Positions 36,226 through 44,898 of a DNA stretch of 64,000 nt are shown piece after piece. Each line of letters begins with the position of its first letter. Position 1 is the first letter of the stretch. Under the pieces are notes generated by a model. It was given only the letters and a program-made list of their open reading frames with translations, did no database searches and had not been told where the DNA came from. The stretch comes from JBLNDJ01 sp050261515 (lineage in GTDB: Bacteria; Acidobacteriota; Terriglobia; Bryobacterales; Bryobacteraceae), in assembly GCA_050261515.1 (NCBI GenBank), contig JBLNDJ010000010.1:50105-114104 (forward strand), in the 5' to 3' direction. Made by a program: the position numbers and the translations under genes.

Positions 36226-37023
36226 CTATCTGGGCGCTTCGACCGGCCTCGCTTCAGTCCCGAGGCCCGCGTAGGTCTCTTTCACCCGGACGACCTTGTT
36301 AGCCCTGAAAGTCACGAACGTGATCTTGCCCGGCGCGGCGCCGTAGATCCAGTCTTCCTCTTCCTCGCCGTCCTTCATCTCCCGCACTTTCCGCACCGGC
36401 CGGCCGAGCGCGAGCAGCACCTGGTCGTGGTCCATGCCCTCGACGGCGCGCTTTTCCTTCACCGCCTCTTTGATTTCAGGCGGCAGGCTCTCGACGTAGG
36501 TCTCGGTGGCGCTGCGCTTCTCGAAATCGAGCACCGGCAGGAGCATCTTCTTGATCTCGGCCGCCGTCAACGCGGGCACCGGCTTGTTGAACATCAAAGC
36601 GAGGGAGGTTCCGCCAGGCGCGTTCGATTGCCCCGGCTGCGAAATCGGCGCGGTCTGGGAGCCCATGCCGACCTGTATGCGCTGATACCACTTGCCCCGC
36701 CCGCTGTTGAACCCGCCGTTGATCTGGAAGACGATCTTGTCGTCCTCGATCTCGATGCGGCTGATCTGGACCAGATCCCCCGTGCGCGCCGCGGGGCCGT
36801 ATTGCCGCGCGGCTTCGTCCCACGCGGCCTTGTCGTACTTGCCCTCGGTGTCGACGCCCAGGGTCTTCTTCGAACGCGGCAGCCCGATCTTCGCGGTCGC
36901 GTACTCGGCGGTCAGCCCGCGGATGAGCTCAACGCGCTGCTCGTCCGTCAGCTTGCCGCTTTCCGCCTGCAGGACGGAAACCGACGCCGCCGCGAGCAAC
37001 GCCACCGGCAGGACGCAACGCAT
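36226..37023 (-). CDS. Exported hypothetical protein with BamE/SmpA-like C-terminal fold
   Basis: 265 residues. The signal peptide is about residues 1-20 (ends VLQAES). The middle shows no known motif. The C-terminal 70 residues read GMDHDQVLLALGRPVRKVREMKDG...DWIYG...ITFVTFRANKVVRVKE, which resembles the small BamE/SmpA beta-lactamase-inhibitor-like fold (helix, GxP turn, strand with W-Y). Role unknown. It is last in the operon running from the carboxyltransferase gene, 4 nt after the CPBP gene. Confidence 0.6.
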   Translation of the reverse strand: MRCVLPVALLAAASVSVLQAESGKLTDEQRVELIRGLTAEYATAKIGLPRSKKTLGVDTEGKYDKAAWDEAARQYGPAARTGDLVQISRIEIEDDKIVFQINGGFNSGRGKWYQRIQVGMGSQTAPISQPGQSNAPGGTSLALMFNKPVPALTAAEIKKMLLPVLDFEKRSATETYVESLPPEIKEAVKEKRAVEGMDHDQVLLALGRPVRKVREMKDGEEEEDWIYGAAPGKITFVTFRANKVVRVKETYAGLGTEARPVEAPR

Positions 37024-37027
37024 GGAA

Positions 37028-37906
37028 CTACTCCTTGACAGGCTCTCCCGGCCCGATTTCCTCCCACCAGTCTCGCAGCAGGTAGGGAGTCTGCCGCCGG
37101 ACGGGCGCTTTCAGCATGAGCCACAACAGCAACCCCGCGACCACCACGCTCGTCAGCGGACTCGCCTCGGGACCGTATGCGCCCCCTCCCAGCCATTCCA
37201 GGCCGGGCCGCCAGCGCATCACGCAACCCGTCACATTCATTGTAAAGCCGCTGAGGTTCACGCCGAGCAGCGGCAGCACCCAGTTCCAACCAAGATGCAG
37301 CCCGATGGGAAGCCACAGGTCGCCGCTGCGCCAGAACGCGACGCCGAAAACGACTCCCCACAGCGCCGTGTTCGCCAGCGCGAGCGTCGTGACGTTCAGG
37401 TTCCCGCCGTGGAGAAGCGCGAAAACGATGCTCACGGGCAGAATGGTGGCGAACGGCCCGAGCGCGCCCATCAGGATCTGGAACGCGTAGCCGTGAAACA
37501 GCATCTCCTCGCCGATCGCACCAAAAATCAGCAGCGAGAGCAGGAGAATCGCGCCGCCCCAACTACCCTCGCCGTGGACACGCTCGATCCGAGCCGCACC
37601 CTCGACCACCGGCCCAAGAACCACGATCAGCGCGGATCCGATGCCGCCCGCGAGCCCCAGCAGCAAATTGCGCACCGAGGCGGAGTTCCACGCGAGGCCG
37701 ATGCCGATGAGATTGCCGTGCTCCCAGATGCGCATTGCGAGCGCGTTGGCCACGGCCGCCGCCGCGAAACCGCCGAGCGTCCCGGCGACGAGATACCCGA
37801 AGACCCGCAGGATGTTGCTGAAGATGAACAGACCCGCAATCGCAAGGAACGCGAACACCGCGACCCGGAGAATGACGGTCAGCGCCTTCGGGTTGAGTTT
37901 GATCAC
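37028..37906 (-). CDS. CPBP/CAAX-type intramembrane metalloprotease
   Basis: 292 residues, about eight TM segments. The glutamic-type intramembrane protease motifs are present: GEEMLFHG (Glu133, Glu134), FALLHGGN (His166) and IGLHLGWNW (His204, Asn208). The usual Arg after the EE motif (EExxFR) is replaced by His138. Bacterial members process peptides or confer bacteriocin immunity, often without a known target. It overlaps the BCCP gene by 4 nt, yet a functional link is not evident. Confidence 0.82.
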   Translation of the reverse strand: MIKLNPKALTVILRVAVFAFLAIAGLFIFSNILRVFGYLVAGTLGGFAAAAVANALAMRIWEHGNLIGIGLAWNSASVRNLLLGLAGGIGSALIVVLGPVVEGAARIERVHGEGSWGGAILLLSLLIFGAIGEEMLFHGYAFQILMGALGPFATILPVSIVFALLHGGNLNVTTLALANTALWGVVFGVAFWRSGDLWLPIGLHLGWNWVLPLLGVNLSGFTMNVTGCVMRWRPGLEWLGGGAYGPEASPLTSVVVAGLLLWLMLKAPVRRQTPYLLRDWWEEIGPGEPVKE

Positions 37907-38277
37907 TCGATTTCGATCAGCACCTGTCCCGGCTTCACCGCGTCTCCCGGCGCAACCTGGATGGTCCTAATGATACCCGGAGCCTGCGAGAAGATCCTAG
38001 TTTCCATCTTCATCGCTTCGAGAACCAGCAGCAAGTCGTTCTTCTCAACCGCCTGGCCGGGCGCGACTGCGATCGACGACACGACGCCCGCCAGCGGACT
38101 GCGGCAAGTGTGATCGTCGGACTTGAGCGCCTTGCGGCCGCCGCCGCTGTAAGGGGGAGGAGGCGGCTTGATCGCGCGCGGAACGATCGGCGGCGCGGGC
38201 AGAGGCTGCGGCGACTCGTCGACCACCTCAACCTCCACCTCGTATGTCTTGCCTTCCAGCGTAATCTTCAGCTTCAC
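37903..38277 (-). CDS. Biotin carboxyl carrier protein of acyl-CoA carboxylase/decarboxylase
   Basis: 124 residues. A proline-rich linker (about 23-44) leads to a biotinyl domain with the biotin attachment site EAMKME (Lys90). The flanking strands CRSPLAGVVSSIAVAPGQAV and PGIIRTIQVAPGDAVKPGQVLIEIE are typical. It shuttles CO2 between the biotin carboxylase or decarboxylase sites and the carboxyltransferase encoded upstream at 38501. It overlaps both neighbours by 4 nt. Confidence 0.92.
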   Translation of the reverse strand: MKLKITLEGKTYEVEVEVVDESPQPLPAPPIVPRAIKPPPPPYSGGGRKALKSDDHTCRSPLAGVVSSIAVAPGQAVEKNDLLLVLEAMKMETRIFSQAPGIIRTIQVAPGDAVKPGQVLIEIE

Positions 38278-38495
38278 TTCTTCTTCGCTCCCGGGTCCTG
38301 TCTCGCAAGCAGGCGCCTCACGCCATCTCTGCCCGGCATGCGATGCGAGTTATGAATCGCGACGCGTCCCGACCGCCCCCAGGCGTTTCCCGCCGGGACG
38401 ATTTCGAGAATCGACGCGCGCTCTCCGCACACGGCCGCGACCGTCGCGGCGATGATCGCAAGATGATGGGTGGGGATCGCCGTGGTGTCAGGCAT
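38274..38495 (-). CDS. Short OadG/gamma-subunit-like protein without membrane helix
   Basis: 73 residues. HHLAIIAATVAAVCGERASILEIVP...W...GRVAIHNSHR resembles the soluble C-terminal part of decarboxylase gamma chains, with an Ala-rich helix then I-x-x-I/V-P and an AGR-like strand. The N-terminal TM helix that normally anchors the gamma chain is absent. Its place between carboxyltransferase and BCCP supports a subunit role. It starts 5 nt after the carboxyltransferase stop. Confidence 0.6.
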   Translation of the reverse strand: MPDTTAIPTHHLAIIAATVAAVCGERASILEIVPAGNAWGRSGRVAIHNSHRMPGRDGVRRLLARQDPGAKKK

Positions 38496-38500
38496 AAAAT

Positions 38501-40045
38501 CTACAGCGGAATCAGGCCGTGCTTCTTCTGCGGCCGCCAGTCGCGCTTGCTTTGCAGGGCATCGAGCGCGGCGGCCAGGTACGGACGGGTCTGGGCCGGC
38601 TCGATGATGTCGTCCACCAGCCGCCGCGCCGCCGAAACGTACGGCGTCGAGAAGGTGTTGCGGTATTGCGCGACCACTTCCGCCTTCTTGGCGGCTTTGT
38701 CCGGGGCCGCGTTGATCTCGCGCTTAAAGACGACCTCGGCCGCGCTCTCCGCGCCCATGACCGCGATCTCGGCCGAGGGCCAGGCCACCACGCGGTCCGC
38801 CCCCAGGTCTTTCGCGCACATGGCGATGTAGCCGCCGCCGTAAGCCTTGCGCACCACCACCGTGATCTTCGGCACAGTCGCGGCCGAATATGCGAACAGG
38901 ATCTTCGCGCCGTGGCGGATGATGCCGCCGTACTCCTGCTCCACGCCCGGCAGGAACCCCGGCACGTCCACGAAAGTCACCAGCGGAATATTGAAGGCGT
39001 TGCAAAAGCGGATGAACCGCGCGGTTTTATCCGACGCGTTGATATCGACCGCCCCGGCGAGCACCGCGGGCTGGTTGGCGACGATCCCGACCGTGCGGCC
39101 CGTGATGCGCCCGAAGCCGATGATCATGTTCGCGGCGAACTCTTCCTGCACCTCGAGAAAGTCCTGGCGGTCCACCACGCGCAGGATCACCTCGTGCATA
39201 TCGTAGCTGGCCTTGGGCTGCTCGGGGACGACCGTGTTGAGAGCCTCGTCTGGCAGCGCAACCTCGTGGTTCGGTCCGCGCGGCGGGTCCTCAACGTTGT
39301 TCGCAGGCAGGAAGCTCAGCAGGCGCTTGCAGATCTGGATGGCATGCACATCGTTCTCGGCCACGAAGTGCACCACGCCGGAGTAGCTCATCTGGGCGAA
39401 GGGCCCGCCGAGCTCATCGGCGGTCACGACTTCGCCGGTGACCTGCTTGATCACCGACGGCCCCGTGATGAACATCTGCGCGTACTTGGTCTGGATGATA
39501 AAGTCCGCCAGCGCGGGGCTATACGCCGCGCCGCCCGCGCACGGCCCGCAGATCAGCGAGATCTGCGGCACCACGCCCGACAGGATCACGTTGTTGTAGA
39601 ACACGCGCGCGTATCCGGCCAGGCTGACCACGCCTTCCTGGATGCGCGCCCCGCCCGAGTCGTTGATAAAAACGAACGGCGTGCCGGTCTTGAGCGAGAT
39701 GCGCTGCATGTCGGCGATCTTGTCGCAGTGGACTTCGCCCGCCGATCCGCCCGCCACCGTGAAATCCTGGCTCGCGACCTGGATGACGCGCCCGTCCACG
39801 CGGCCCGTACCGGTGACGACGCCGTCGGCCGGGAGTTCCTGACCCGCCATGCCGAACAGCGTGGCGCGGTGCTGGGCGAACAGCCCGACTTCCTGGAAAC
39901 TGTCGCGGTCGAGCATCAGCTCGAGCCGTTCCCGCGCCGTCAGCTTCTCGGCCGCGTGCTGTTTCTTAATGCGTTCGTCTCCGCCGCCTTGCTGGAGCCG
40001 CTGACGCTTCTGCTGTAGTTCCGTAACACTCTGGGTTTTGCTCAT
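38501..40045 (-). CDS. Propionyl/methylmalonyl-CoA carboxyltransferase beta subunit
   Basis: 514 residues, a full crotonase-fold carboxyltransferase of the PccB/MmdA group. N-terminal QKRQRLQQGGGDERIKKQHAAEKLTARERL, the acyl-CoA-binding INDSGGARIQEGVVSL, and GPCAGGAAYSPALADF with the oxyanion glycines are present; the C-terminal half has DVPGFLPGVEQEYGGIIRHGAK and RKAYGGGYIAM. It transfers carboxylate between biotin and propionyl-CoA/methylmalonyl-CoA. The following gamma-like and BCCP genes suggest either an acyl-CoA carboxylase or a decarboxylase complex; no biotin carboxylase is nearby. Confidence 0.93.
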   Translation of the reverse strand: MSKTQSVTELQQKRQRLQQGGGDERIKKQHAAEKLTARERLELMLDRDSFQEVGLFAQHRATLFGMAGQELPADGVVTGTGRVDGRVIQVASQDFTVAGGSAGEVHCDKIADMQRISLKTGTPFVFINDSGGARIQEGVVSLAGYARVFYNNVILSGVVPQISLICGPCAGGAAYSPALADFIIQTKYAQMFITGPSVIKQVTGEVVTADELGGPFAQMSYSGVVHFVAENDVHAIQICKRLLSFLPANNVEDPPRGPNHEVALPDEALNTVVPEQPKASYDMHEVILRVVDRQDFLEVQEEFAANMIIGFGRITGRTVGIVANQPAVLAGAVDINASDKTARFIRFCNAFNIPLVTFVDVPGFLPGVEQEYGGIIRHGAKILFAYSAATVPKITVVVRKAYGGGYIAMCAKDLGADRVVAWPSAEIAVMGAESAAEVVFKREINAAPDKAAKKAEVVAQYRNTFSTPYVSAARRLVDDIIEPAQTRPYLAAALDALQSKRDWRPQKKHGLIPL

Positions 40046-40061
40046 CTAGGCCAATCGCAAC

Positions 40062-40067
40062 ATTATA
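40062..40067 (-). promoter_or_regulatory. Candidate -10 box (TATAAT) for the carboxylase operon
   Basis: Perfect TATAAT on the minus strand, 16 nt upstream of the carboxyltransferase ATG, in the 51-nt divergent spacer. No convincing -35 hexamer at 16-18 nt. If real, the leader would be about 10 nt, too short for a full ribosome site. Confidence 0.3.
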
Positions 40068-40096
40068 AGCGGCAACCCCGCGGTAAGATACCCCAT

Positions 40097-40720
40097 ATGC
40101 GCAAATCCGCCGTCCTCATCCTGTTTGGGGCCTCGGCCATGTTCGCGCAGGAACGGCCCGGCCTGTTCTTCCGCGAAGACTGGAAGGAACTCCCCGCCGC
40201 CCTGCCCGTGACCCAGGAGCACGTCGCCAACCCGGATCTCATCCAGACCCTCTACGGCCCCGGCAAAGACCTGATCAAGAAGTCCCACCACGACACGCCC
40301 GCCGACGACCCGTTCTACATCTGGTCGGGCGAGTGCAAAGCGAACTGGGCCGTCACGCTGCGCCACAAAACGGCGCTTGCCGACCTCACCGGCCTGGCGA
40401 AGATCCGCTGGCGCACCAAGCAATCCGGCTACAGGGAGATCCGCATCGTCCTGAAGCTGGCCAACGGCACATGGCTGGTCAGCGATCAATCCGACGGGCC
40501 CACCAATGACTGGCGCGTGCGCGAGTTCAACATCTCCGACCTGCGCTGGCGAAAACTCGACATCGAGACTGTGATCGAAAGCGCCTGGGTCGAGAAGCCC
40601 GACCTCAGCCGCGTCGATGAGATCGGCTTCACGGACCTGATGCGCGGCGGCGGCACGCCCGCCAGTTCCCGCGTGGACTGGATCGAGGTCTACGCCGCGC
40701 GGCGCCCGCGGACGTTGTGA
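40097..40720 (+). CDS. Exported hypothetical protein, probable beta-sandwich
   Basis: 207 residues with a signal peptide (about 1-17, ends AMFAQ). FREDWKELPAALPVTQEHVANPDL, WSGECKANWAVTLRH and a C-terminal RVDWIEVYA pattern suggest a jelly-roll fold like carbohydrate-binding or CIA30-type modules. No catalytic residues are recognised. It is divergent from the carboxylase operon and followed by two more plus-strand genes. Confidence 0.6.
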   Translation: MRKSAVLILFGASAMFAQERPGLFFREDWKELPAALPVTQEHVANPDLIQTLYGPGKDLIKKSHHDTPADDPFYIWSGECKANWAVTLRHKTALADLTGLAKIRWRTKQSGYREIRIVLKLANGTWLVSDQSDGPTNDWRVREFNISDLRWRKLDIETVIESAWVEKPDLSRVDEIGFTDLMRGGGTPASSRVDWIEVYAARRPRTL

Positions 40721-40753
40721 GCCGCCCGGCGGCCGTGCAATCTTCCGGCCGGC

Positions 40754-40987
40754 GTGAACAGCATCTCTGACATAAAAGCCAGGGAAGGCGAGTTCAACAC
40801 ATACGCGCACAAGTACGGCTTCAAGGATTACATCGAGTACATCGATACCTGGGGCCGCGTCATGGTCGGGCAGATGATCGTCGCTTCGGCGCCGGACACC
40901 AGCACACTGAACGGGCAGGACCTCGCGCTCATCGAAAAGTACGACGAACAGATCACGGCCGCGGCCAAAGCGCACCGCGGCATTTGA
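40754..40987 (+). CDS. Small hypothetical protein, 77 residues
   Basis: Starts at GTG (MNSISDIKAREGEFNTYA). Composition is normal for a soluble, partly helical protein with no signal, TM or cysteine. No family recognised. It overlaps a possible TTG start of the SET gene by 4 nt. Coding status rests on the absence of a competing frame and its fit between co-directional genes. Confidence 0.5.
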   Translation: MNSISDIKAREGEFNTYAHKYGFKDYIEYIDTWGRVMVGQMIVASAPDTSTLNGQDLALIEKYDEQITAAAKAHRGI

Positions 40988-41040
40988 GACGCGCGCGTGT
41001 AAAATGGGATAGGCTCGCCGTGCGCGCGGGCCTATTCTAC

Positions 41041-41496
41041 ATGGCTGCACCCGATCTGGAAATCACGCCTCGCATCGATCCCCGTTACGCGAAATACAGA
41101 ATGGAGCCGCGGGAATCCGCCATCCACCGCTGGGGAGTTTTCGCGCTCGAAGCGATTCCCGCCCGGCGCAAAGTGATCGAATACACCGGCGAGAAGATCA
41201 GCCGCCGCGAGATCAAGCGGCGCTCCGAGCGCGAGCACGTCTATTTGTTCGAGCTGAATTCGTACTGGTGCGTGGACGGCGCCGTCGGAGGCAGCGGCGC
41301 CGAGTTGATCAACCACTCCTGCGACCCCAACCTGTTCTCGGCCATCATGAAGGGCCACATTATCTATATGAGCCGCCGCGCCATCCGCCCGGGCGAAGAG
41401 CTGACGGTCGATTACCGCTTCGCCAAGGACATGGAAAAGGTGCCGTGCAAGTGCGGCGCCGCCAAGTGCCGCGGCACGATCAACCTGCTTAAATAG
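41041..41496 (+). CDS. SET-domain protein (lysine methyltransferase fold) with post-SET cysteines
   Basis: 151 residues from the ATG at 41041; an in-frame TTG at 40984 would add 19. A compact SET domain carries all core motifs: HRWGVFALEAIPA (SAM-binding start), ELINHSCDPN (knot) and GEELTVDYRF with the catalytic Tyr. A C-terminal CxC-x4-C (CKCGAAKCRG) post-SET zinc motif completes the SAM pocket. In eukaryotes these enzymes methylate histones; bacterial targets are mostly unknown. Likely cytoplasmic. Confidence 0.87.
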   Translation: MAAPDLEITPRIDPRYAKYRMEPRESAIHRWGVFALEAIPARRKVIEYTGEKISRREIKRRSEREHVYLFELNSYWCVDGAVGGSGAELINHSCDPNLFSAIMKGHIIYMSRRAIRPGEELTVDYRFAKDMEKVPCKCGAAKCRGTINLLK

Positions 41497-41557
41497 CCCC
41501 AGGAACCCGCGCGCCTCCCCGGTGTCTAATTCACCGAAGCCGGAAAGGAGGCCGCCG

Positions 41558-42322
41558 ATGTTCGAGCAGAGCTTCATGGTTGGCCGGGCCAGAACCCGCC
41601 GCGCCTGGACGGTTCCGGTCTCGTTCGCGGGGCAGATGTGCCTCGTGGCTCTTGCGGTTGTATTTCCGCTGATCTTCACGGAGAAGTTGCCGCGCGCACG
41701 GCTGATGCCGAAGCCGGTGACGGCTCCCGTAGCCCGGGGAACGGCGGCCCCTCCGAAGGGGAACGTCGTACAGATTGTGCAGGTGATTCGCGAAACGAGG
41801 CAGGGGATCCACGTGCCGCCGCGCATTCCCACCGGCGTCTCCACGCTGCCCGATGTTCCGGCCATCGAGACGGCTGCCGGCACCGGGCCCGTTTGTGCGG
41901 GTCCGTGGTGCGGCATTCCGGGCGATCCGGACGGCGTTCCGTGGGCGCCGCCGGCGATCGAGCGAGCCGCACCCGCGCCGCCTCCCCCGCCGCCGCCCGC
42001 CGTGCCGGTGAAACCGCTCGAGCGCGCCGCGCCGCCTCGCATCGTTGTTGGCGGCAACGTGCAGGAAGCGAAGCTGATCGGGAGCGTCTTGCCCGTGTAT
42101 CCGCCGCTGGCGTCCAGGATCCGCGTGTCCGGCGTGGTGCGCCTGGCCGCGGTGATCGGCACCGACGGCCGCGTGCGCGAGCTGCGAGCGCTGAGCGGCC
42201 ACCCGATGCTGATTCCCGCCTCGATGGAAGCGGTGCGGCAGTGGGTCTACAGCCCGACGCTGCTTAACGGCGTCCCCGTGGAAGTGGCCACCGAGGTTCT
42301 GGTGACGTTCAGTTTGAACTAG
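41558..42322 (+). CDS. TonB-family energy transducer
   Basis: 254 residues from the ATG at 41558, chosen because AAAGGAGG lies 6 nt upstream; a GTG 36 nt earlier has no such site. One N-terminal TM helix (about 20-40), a Pro/Ala-rich periplasmic spacer (with PPPPPPP near 145), and a C-terminal TonB domain (about 170-254: VYPPLASRIRVSGVVRLAAVIG...VRQWVYSPTLLNGVPVEV). It couples the proton-motive force to outer-membrane receptors. No exbB/exbD nearby. The stop overlaps ctpA by 14 nt, tail to tail. Confidence 0.87.
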   Translation: MFEQSFMVGRARTRRAWTVPVSFAGQMCLVALAVVFPLIFTEKLPRARLMPKPVTAPVARGTAAPPKGNVVQIVQVIRETRQGIHVPPRIPTGVSTLPDVPAIETAAGTGPVCAGPWCGIPGDPDGVPWAPPAIERAAPAPPPPPPPAVPVKPLERAAPPRIVVGGNVQEAKLIGSVLPVYPPLASRIRVSGVVRLAAVIGTDGRVRELRALSGHPMLIPASMEAVRQWVYSPTLLNGVPVEVATEVLVTFSLN

Positions 42323-43769
42323 CCCGCAGCTCGCCCGGCAGCTTTCCCAGCTTGTCGAGCGCGGTGAGAATCACGGGGTCGCGCTGGGCCTCGACTTCGT
42401 CGCCCAGCGCGACTCCCAGCGTCTGGTTGAAGATTTCGGTCTTGAGCCGGTTGCGGATCCAGTCGCGCTCGCTCGACCACTCCGCCACGCTCGGCTGTAT
42501 CGAACGCTCGGCGAGAAACACGTGGAATTCGTCGAGCACCCCGGCCGTTACCTCGAACTTCTCCGAGACGCCGGGGTGGCGGCGCGTGTACTCGGTTGCG
42601 AACGACGTGAATGCGCCGCTCGCCTCCAGCGCGGTGCGAAAGCGCGTGTAAGGCTCCGGGTAGGCTTCGTAATCCGGCTGAATGCCCCCGCCGCCGCGCA
42701 CGGGCCGCCCCGAGTCGGTCCGGTATTCCTTCGGCTCCTCGCGCACAATCTGCGCGCCGGGCAGCGCGCGCTGGATCGACCGTCCGCTCGGCGTGTAGTA
42801 ATACGCCGTCGTCAGCGCGAGGCCGGTCGCCTCCGAAAGCGGATACACGCTCTGGACGAGCCCCTTGCCGAAACTCGGCTGCCCGACGATGACGGCGCGA
42901 TCGTGGTCCTGAAGCGCTCCGGCGACGATCTCGGAGGCGCTGGCGCTCTTGGCGTTGATCAGCACCGCGAGAGGGAACGCGTACCCCGCGGCGCCCTGCG
43001 GCACGGTCTCGTCCTTGGCCTCGGTCGCGCGCCCCCGTATGGTCAGCAGCTTCTGCCCGGGCTTCAAAAACAGGCTTGCGGTTTCGAGCGCGGCGGGCAG
43101 CAGGCCGCCCGGATTATTCCGCAGGTCTAGCACCAGGCCGCGCAGGCGGGCGCCTCCGAGCCTCTCGATCTCCTGCCTGATCTGCTTGCCGGTGTCGGCG
43201 TCGAAGCTGGTCACGCGCAGGTAGCCTATGCCGGGACGCACATTGAACGCGCGGTCCACGCTCGGGGCTTGCAGCTCCTCCGGAGTCAGCGTGAAAGGCA
43301 GCGGGCGCGCGTTGCCGGGCCGCCGCACTTCGAGATGCGCCACATTCTGCCGCGTGGCCGACAGCAGCTCCACCAGCTGGTCCATGTCGAGCCGCGCCAG
43401 CGGAATTCCGTTCACCGACAGAATCTCATCGCCCGGGCCAAGCCCCGATTTCGACGCGGGCGTGCCGGGAAGCACCTGCAACACGATCACGCGGCCCGGA
43501 ACCACGGACACAACGCTGCCGAAGCCCTTGCGCGTCGAATCCTGCATCTCCCTGAGCTGAGCGAACTGGCCCGGATCGAGAAACACGCTGTGCGGATCGA
43601 GCCGCCGCAGCATCCCCGGGATGGCGCCGCCGTAAAGAGCCTTGTCGGGCGCGACGGCGTCGGCCGATTCGCGCTCGACCGCCGCGAACACGTCCACGAA
43701 CCTCTTCACTTGCTCGGAGACGTCGTCGGCGGCAGCCAGCAGGAGCAATGCAGGTGCCAGAAATAACAT
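42309..43769 (-). CDS. C-terminal processing peptidase, S41 family
   Basis: 486 residues. The N-terminal hydrophobic segment (MLFLAPALLLLAAA) acts as signal or anchor. A PDZ domain (about 82-165, IVLQVLPGTPASKSGLGPGDEILSVNG) precedes the protease core, with the catalytic Ser in NAKSASASEIVAGAL and Lys in GKGLVQSVYPL. It cleaves proteins from their C-terminus in the periplasm. A long C-terminal helical tail follows. It lies 12 nt downstream of metB on the same strand. Confidence 0.92.
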   Translation of the reverse strand: MLFLAPALLLLAAADDVSEQVKRFVDVFAAVERESADAVAPDKALYGGAIPGMLRRLDPHSVFLDPGQFAQLREMQDSTRKGFGSVVSVVPGRVIVLQVLPGTPASKSGLGPGDEILSVNGIPLARLDMDQLVELLSATRQNVAHLEVRRPGNARPLPFTLTPEELQAPSVDRAFNVRPGIGYLRVTSFDADTGKQIRQEIERLGGARLRGLVLDLRNNPGGLLPAALETASLFLKPGQKLLTIRGRATEAKDETVPQGAAGYAFPLAVLINAKSASASEIVAGALQDHDRAVIVGQPSFGKGLVQSVYPLSEATGLALTTAYYYTPSGRSIQRALPGAQIVREEPKEYRTDSGRPVRGGGGIQPDYEAYPEPYTRFRTALEASGAFTSFATEYTRRHPGVSEKFEVTAGVLDEFHVFLAERSIQPSVAEWSSERDWIRNRLKTEIFNQTLGVALGDEVEAQRDPVILTALDKLGKLPGELRASSN

Positions 43770-43781
43770 CTAAATTTCAGT

Positions 43782-44876
43782 TTACTTGAGCGCCTGCCGC
43801 AGGTCCTCGATCAGGTCTTCGGCGTTTTCGAGACCCACGCTCAGGCGGATCAGGTCGTCCGTGATTCCCCGCGCGCGCCGCGCCTCGGCCGGAACGCTCG
43901 CGTGCGTCATCGTGGCCGGATGCCCGCACAGCGATTCCACCCCGCCCAGGCTCTCGGCGCACGCGAACACGCGCACCCGCGAGCAGAAGCGGCGCGCGGC
44001 GTCGAGCCCGCCCGCGATGCGGAACGAGACCATGCCGCCGGTGCCGGGATAGAGCACCGCCGTTACCTGCCGCGCTTCGCCGAGCGCTTTGGCAACGGAC
44101 GCGGCATTCGAGCAATGGCGGTCCATGCGGACGGCCAGCGTTTTGAGGCCGCGCTGAACCAGGTAGCAGTCCAGCGGTCCCGGCACCGCGCCCGCGGCGT
44201 TCTGCAGAAACCGGACCTCGTCGAGCCCCGCCTTGTCGCGCGCGATAACGGCTCCCCCGATTACGTCCGAATGCCCGCCCAGATATTTCGTCGTGCTGTG
44301 GACCACCAGATCGGCCCCCAGGCACAGCGGCCGCTGCAAGTACGGCGTCGCGAAAGTATTGTCCACCACTACCGTGAGGCCGTGACGCTTGCCGAGCTCC
44401 GCGGCGGCGCCTATGTCGATCAGGTCGAGCAGCGGATTCGTCGGCGTCTCGATCCACAGCAGCCGCGGCCGGGCCAGGCGCGTGACGGCGCGCGCGTAGG
44501 CTTCGAGCGAAGCGTCCTCGGGTTGCGCGAATTCGAGCCCCCAGGGCCGGTAGACCCTGTCGAGCAGGCGGAACGTGCCGCCGTAGACGTCGTGGCCCGC
44601 CACCACGCCGTCGCCCGGCCGCAGCGTTTGCAGCACGGCACTCGTCGCCGCCAGCCCCGAGGAGAACGCCGCGCACGCCTCGCCCTCTTCGAGCGACGCA
44701 AGACATTCCTCGAGCGCCTGCCTGGTCGGGTTTCCCGTGCGCGAGTACTCGAAGCCTTTGTGCTCGCCCGGGGCTGCCTGCGTGTAGGTCGTGGTGAAGT
44801 GTACGGGCGGAATGGTCGCTCCCGTCGAAGGGTCCGGGGCCTGTCCGGCGTGGATCGCGCGCGTTTCGAATCTCAT
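43782..44876 (-). CDS. Cystathionine gamma-synthase/beta-lyase family enzyme (shortened)
   Basis: 364 residues, PLP-dependent Cys/Met-metabolism family. PLP motifs: YSRTGNPTRQALE, FSSGLAATSAVL, DNTFATPYLQRPL and the Schiff-base Lys in HSTTKYLGGHSDVIGG. It likely makes cystathionine or homocysteine for methionine. The family normally has about 17 residues (PGL.SHP.HELAKRQM) after VxYPG; here YPG runs straight into TGGMVSF, so a short deletion is present. Ribosome site AGGAGG. It is divergent from metY over a shared 51-nt regulatory spacer. MetB and MetC cannot be separated by sequence alone. Confidence 0.86.
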   Translation of the reverse strand: MRFETRAIHAGQAPDPSTGATIPPVHFTTTYTQAAPGEHKGFEYSRTGNPTRQALEECLASLEEGEACAAFSSGLAATSAVLQTLRPGDGVVAGHDVYGGTFRLLDRVYRPWGLEFAQPEDASLEAYARAVTRLARPRLLWIETPTNPLLDLIDIGAAAELGKRHGLTVVVDNTFATPYLQRPLCLGADLVVHSTTKYLGGHSDVIGGAVIARDKAGLDEVRFLQNAAGAVPGPLDCYLVQRGLKTLAVRMDRHCSNAASVAKALGEARQVTAVLYPGTGGMVSFRIAGGLDAARRFCSRVRVFACAESLGGVESLCGHPATMTHASVPAEARRARGITDDLIRLSVGLENAEDLIEDLRQALK

Positions 44877-44898
44877 TGACGTGGGGCCTCCTTCTCTT

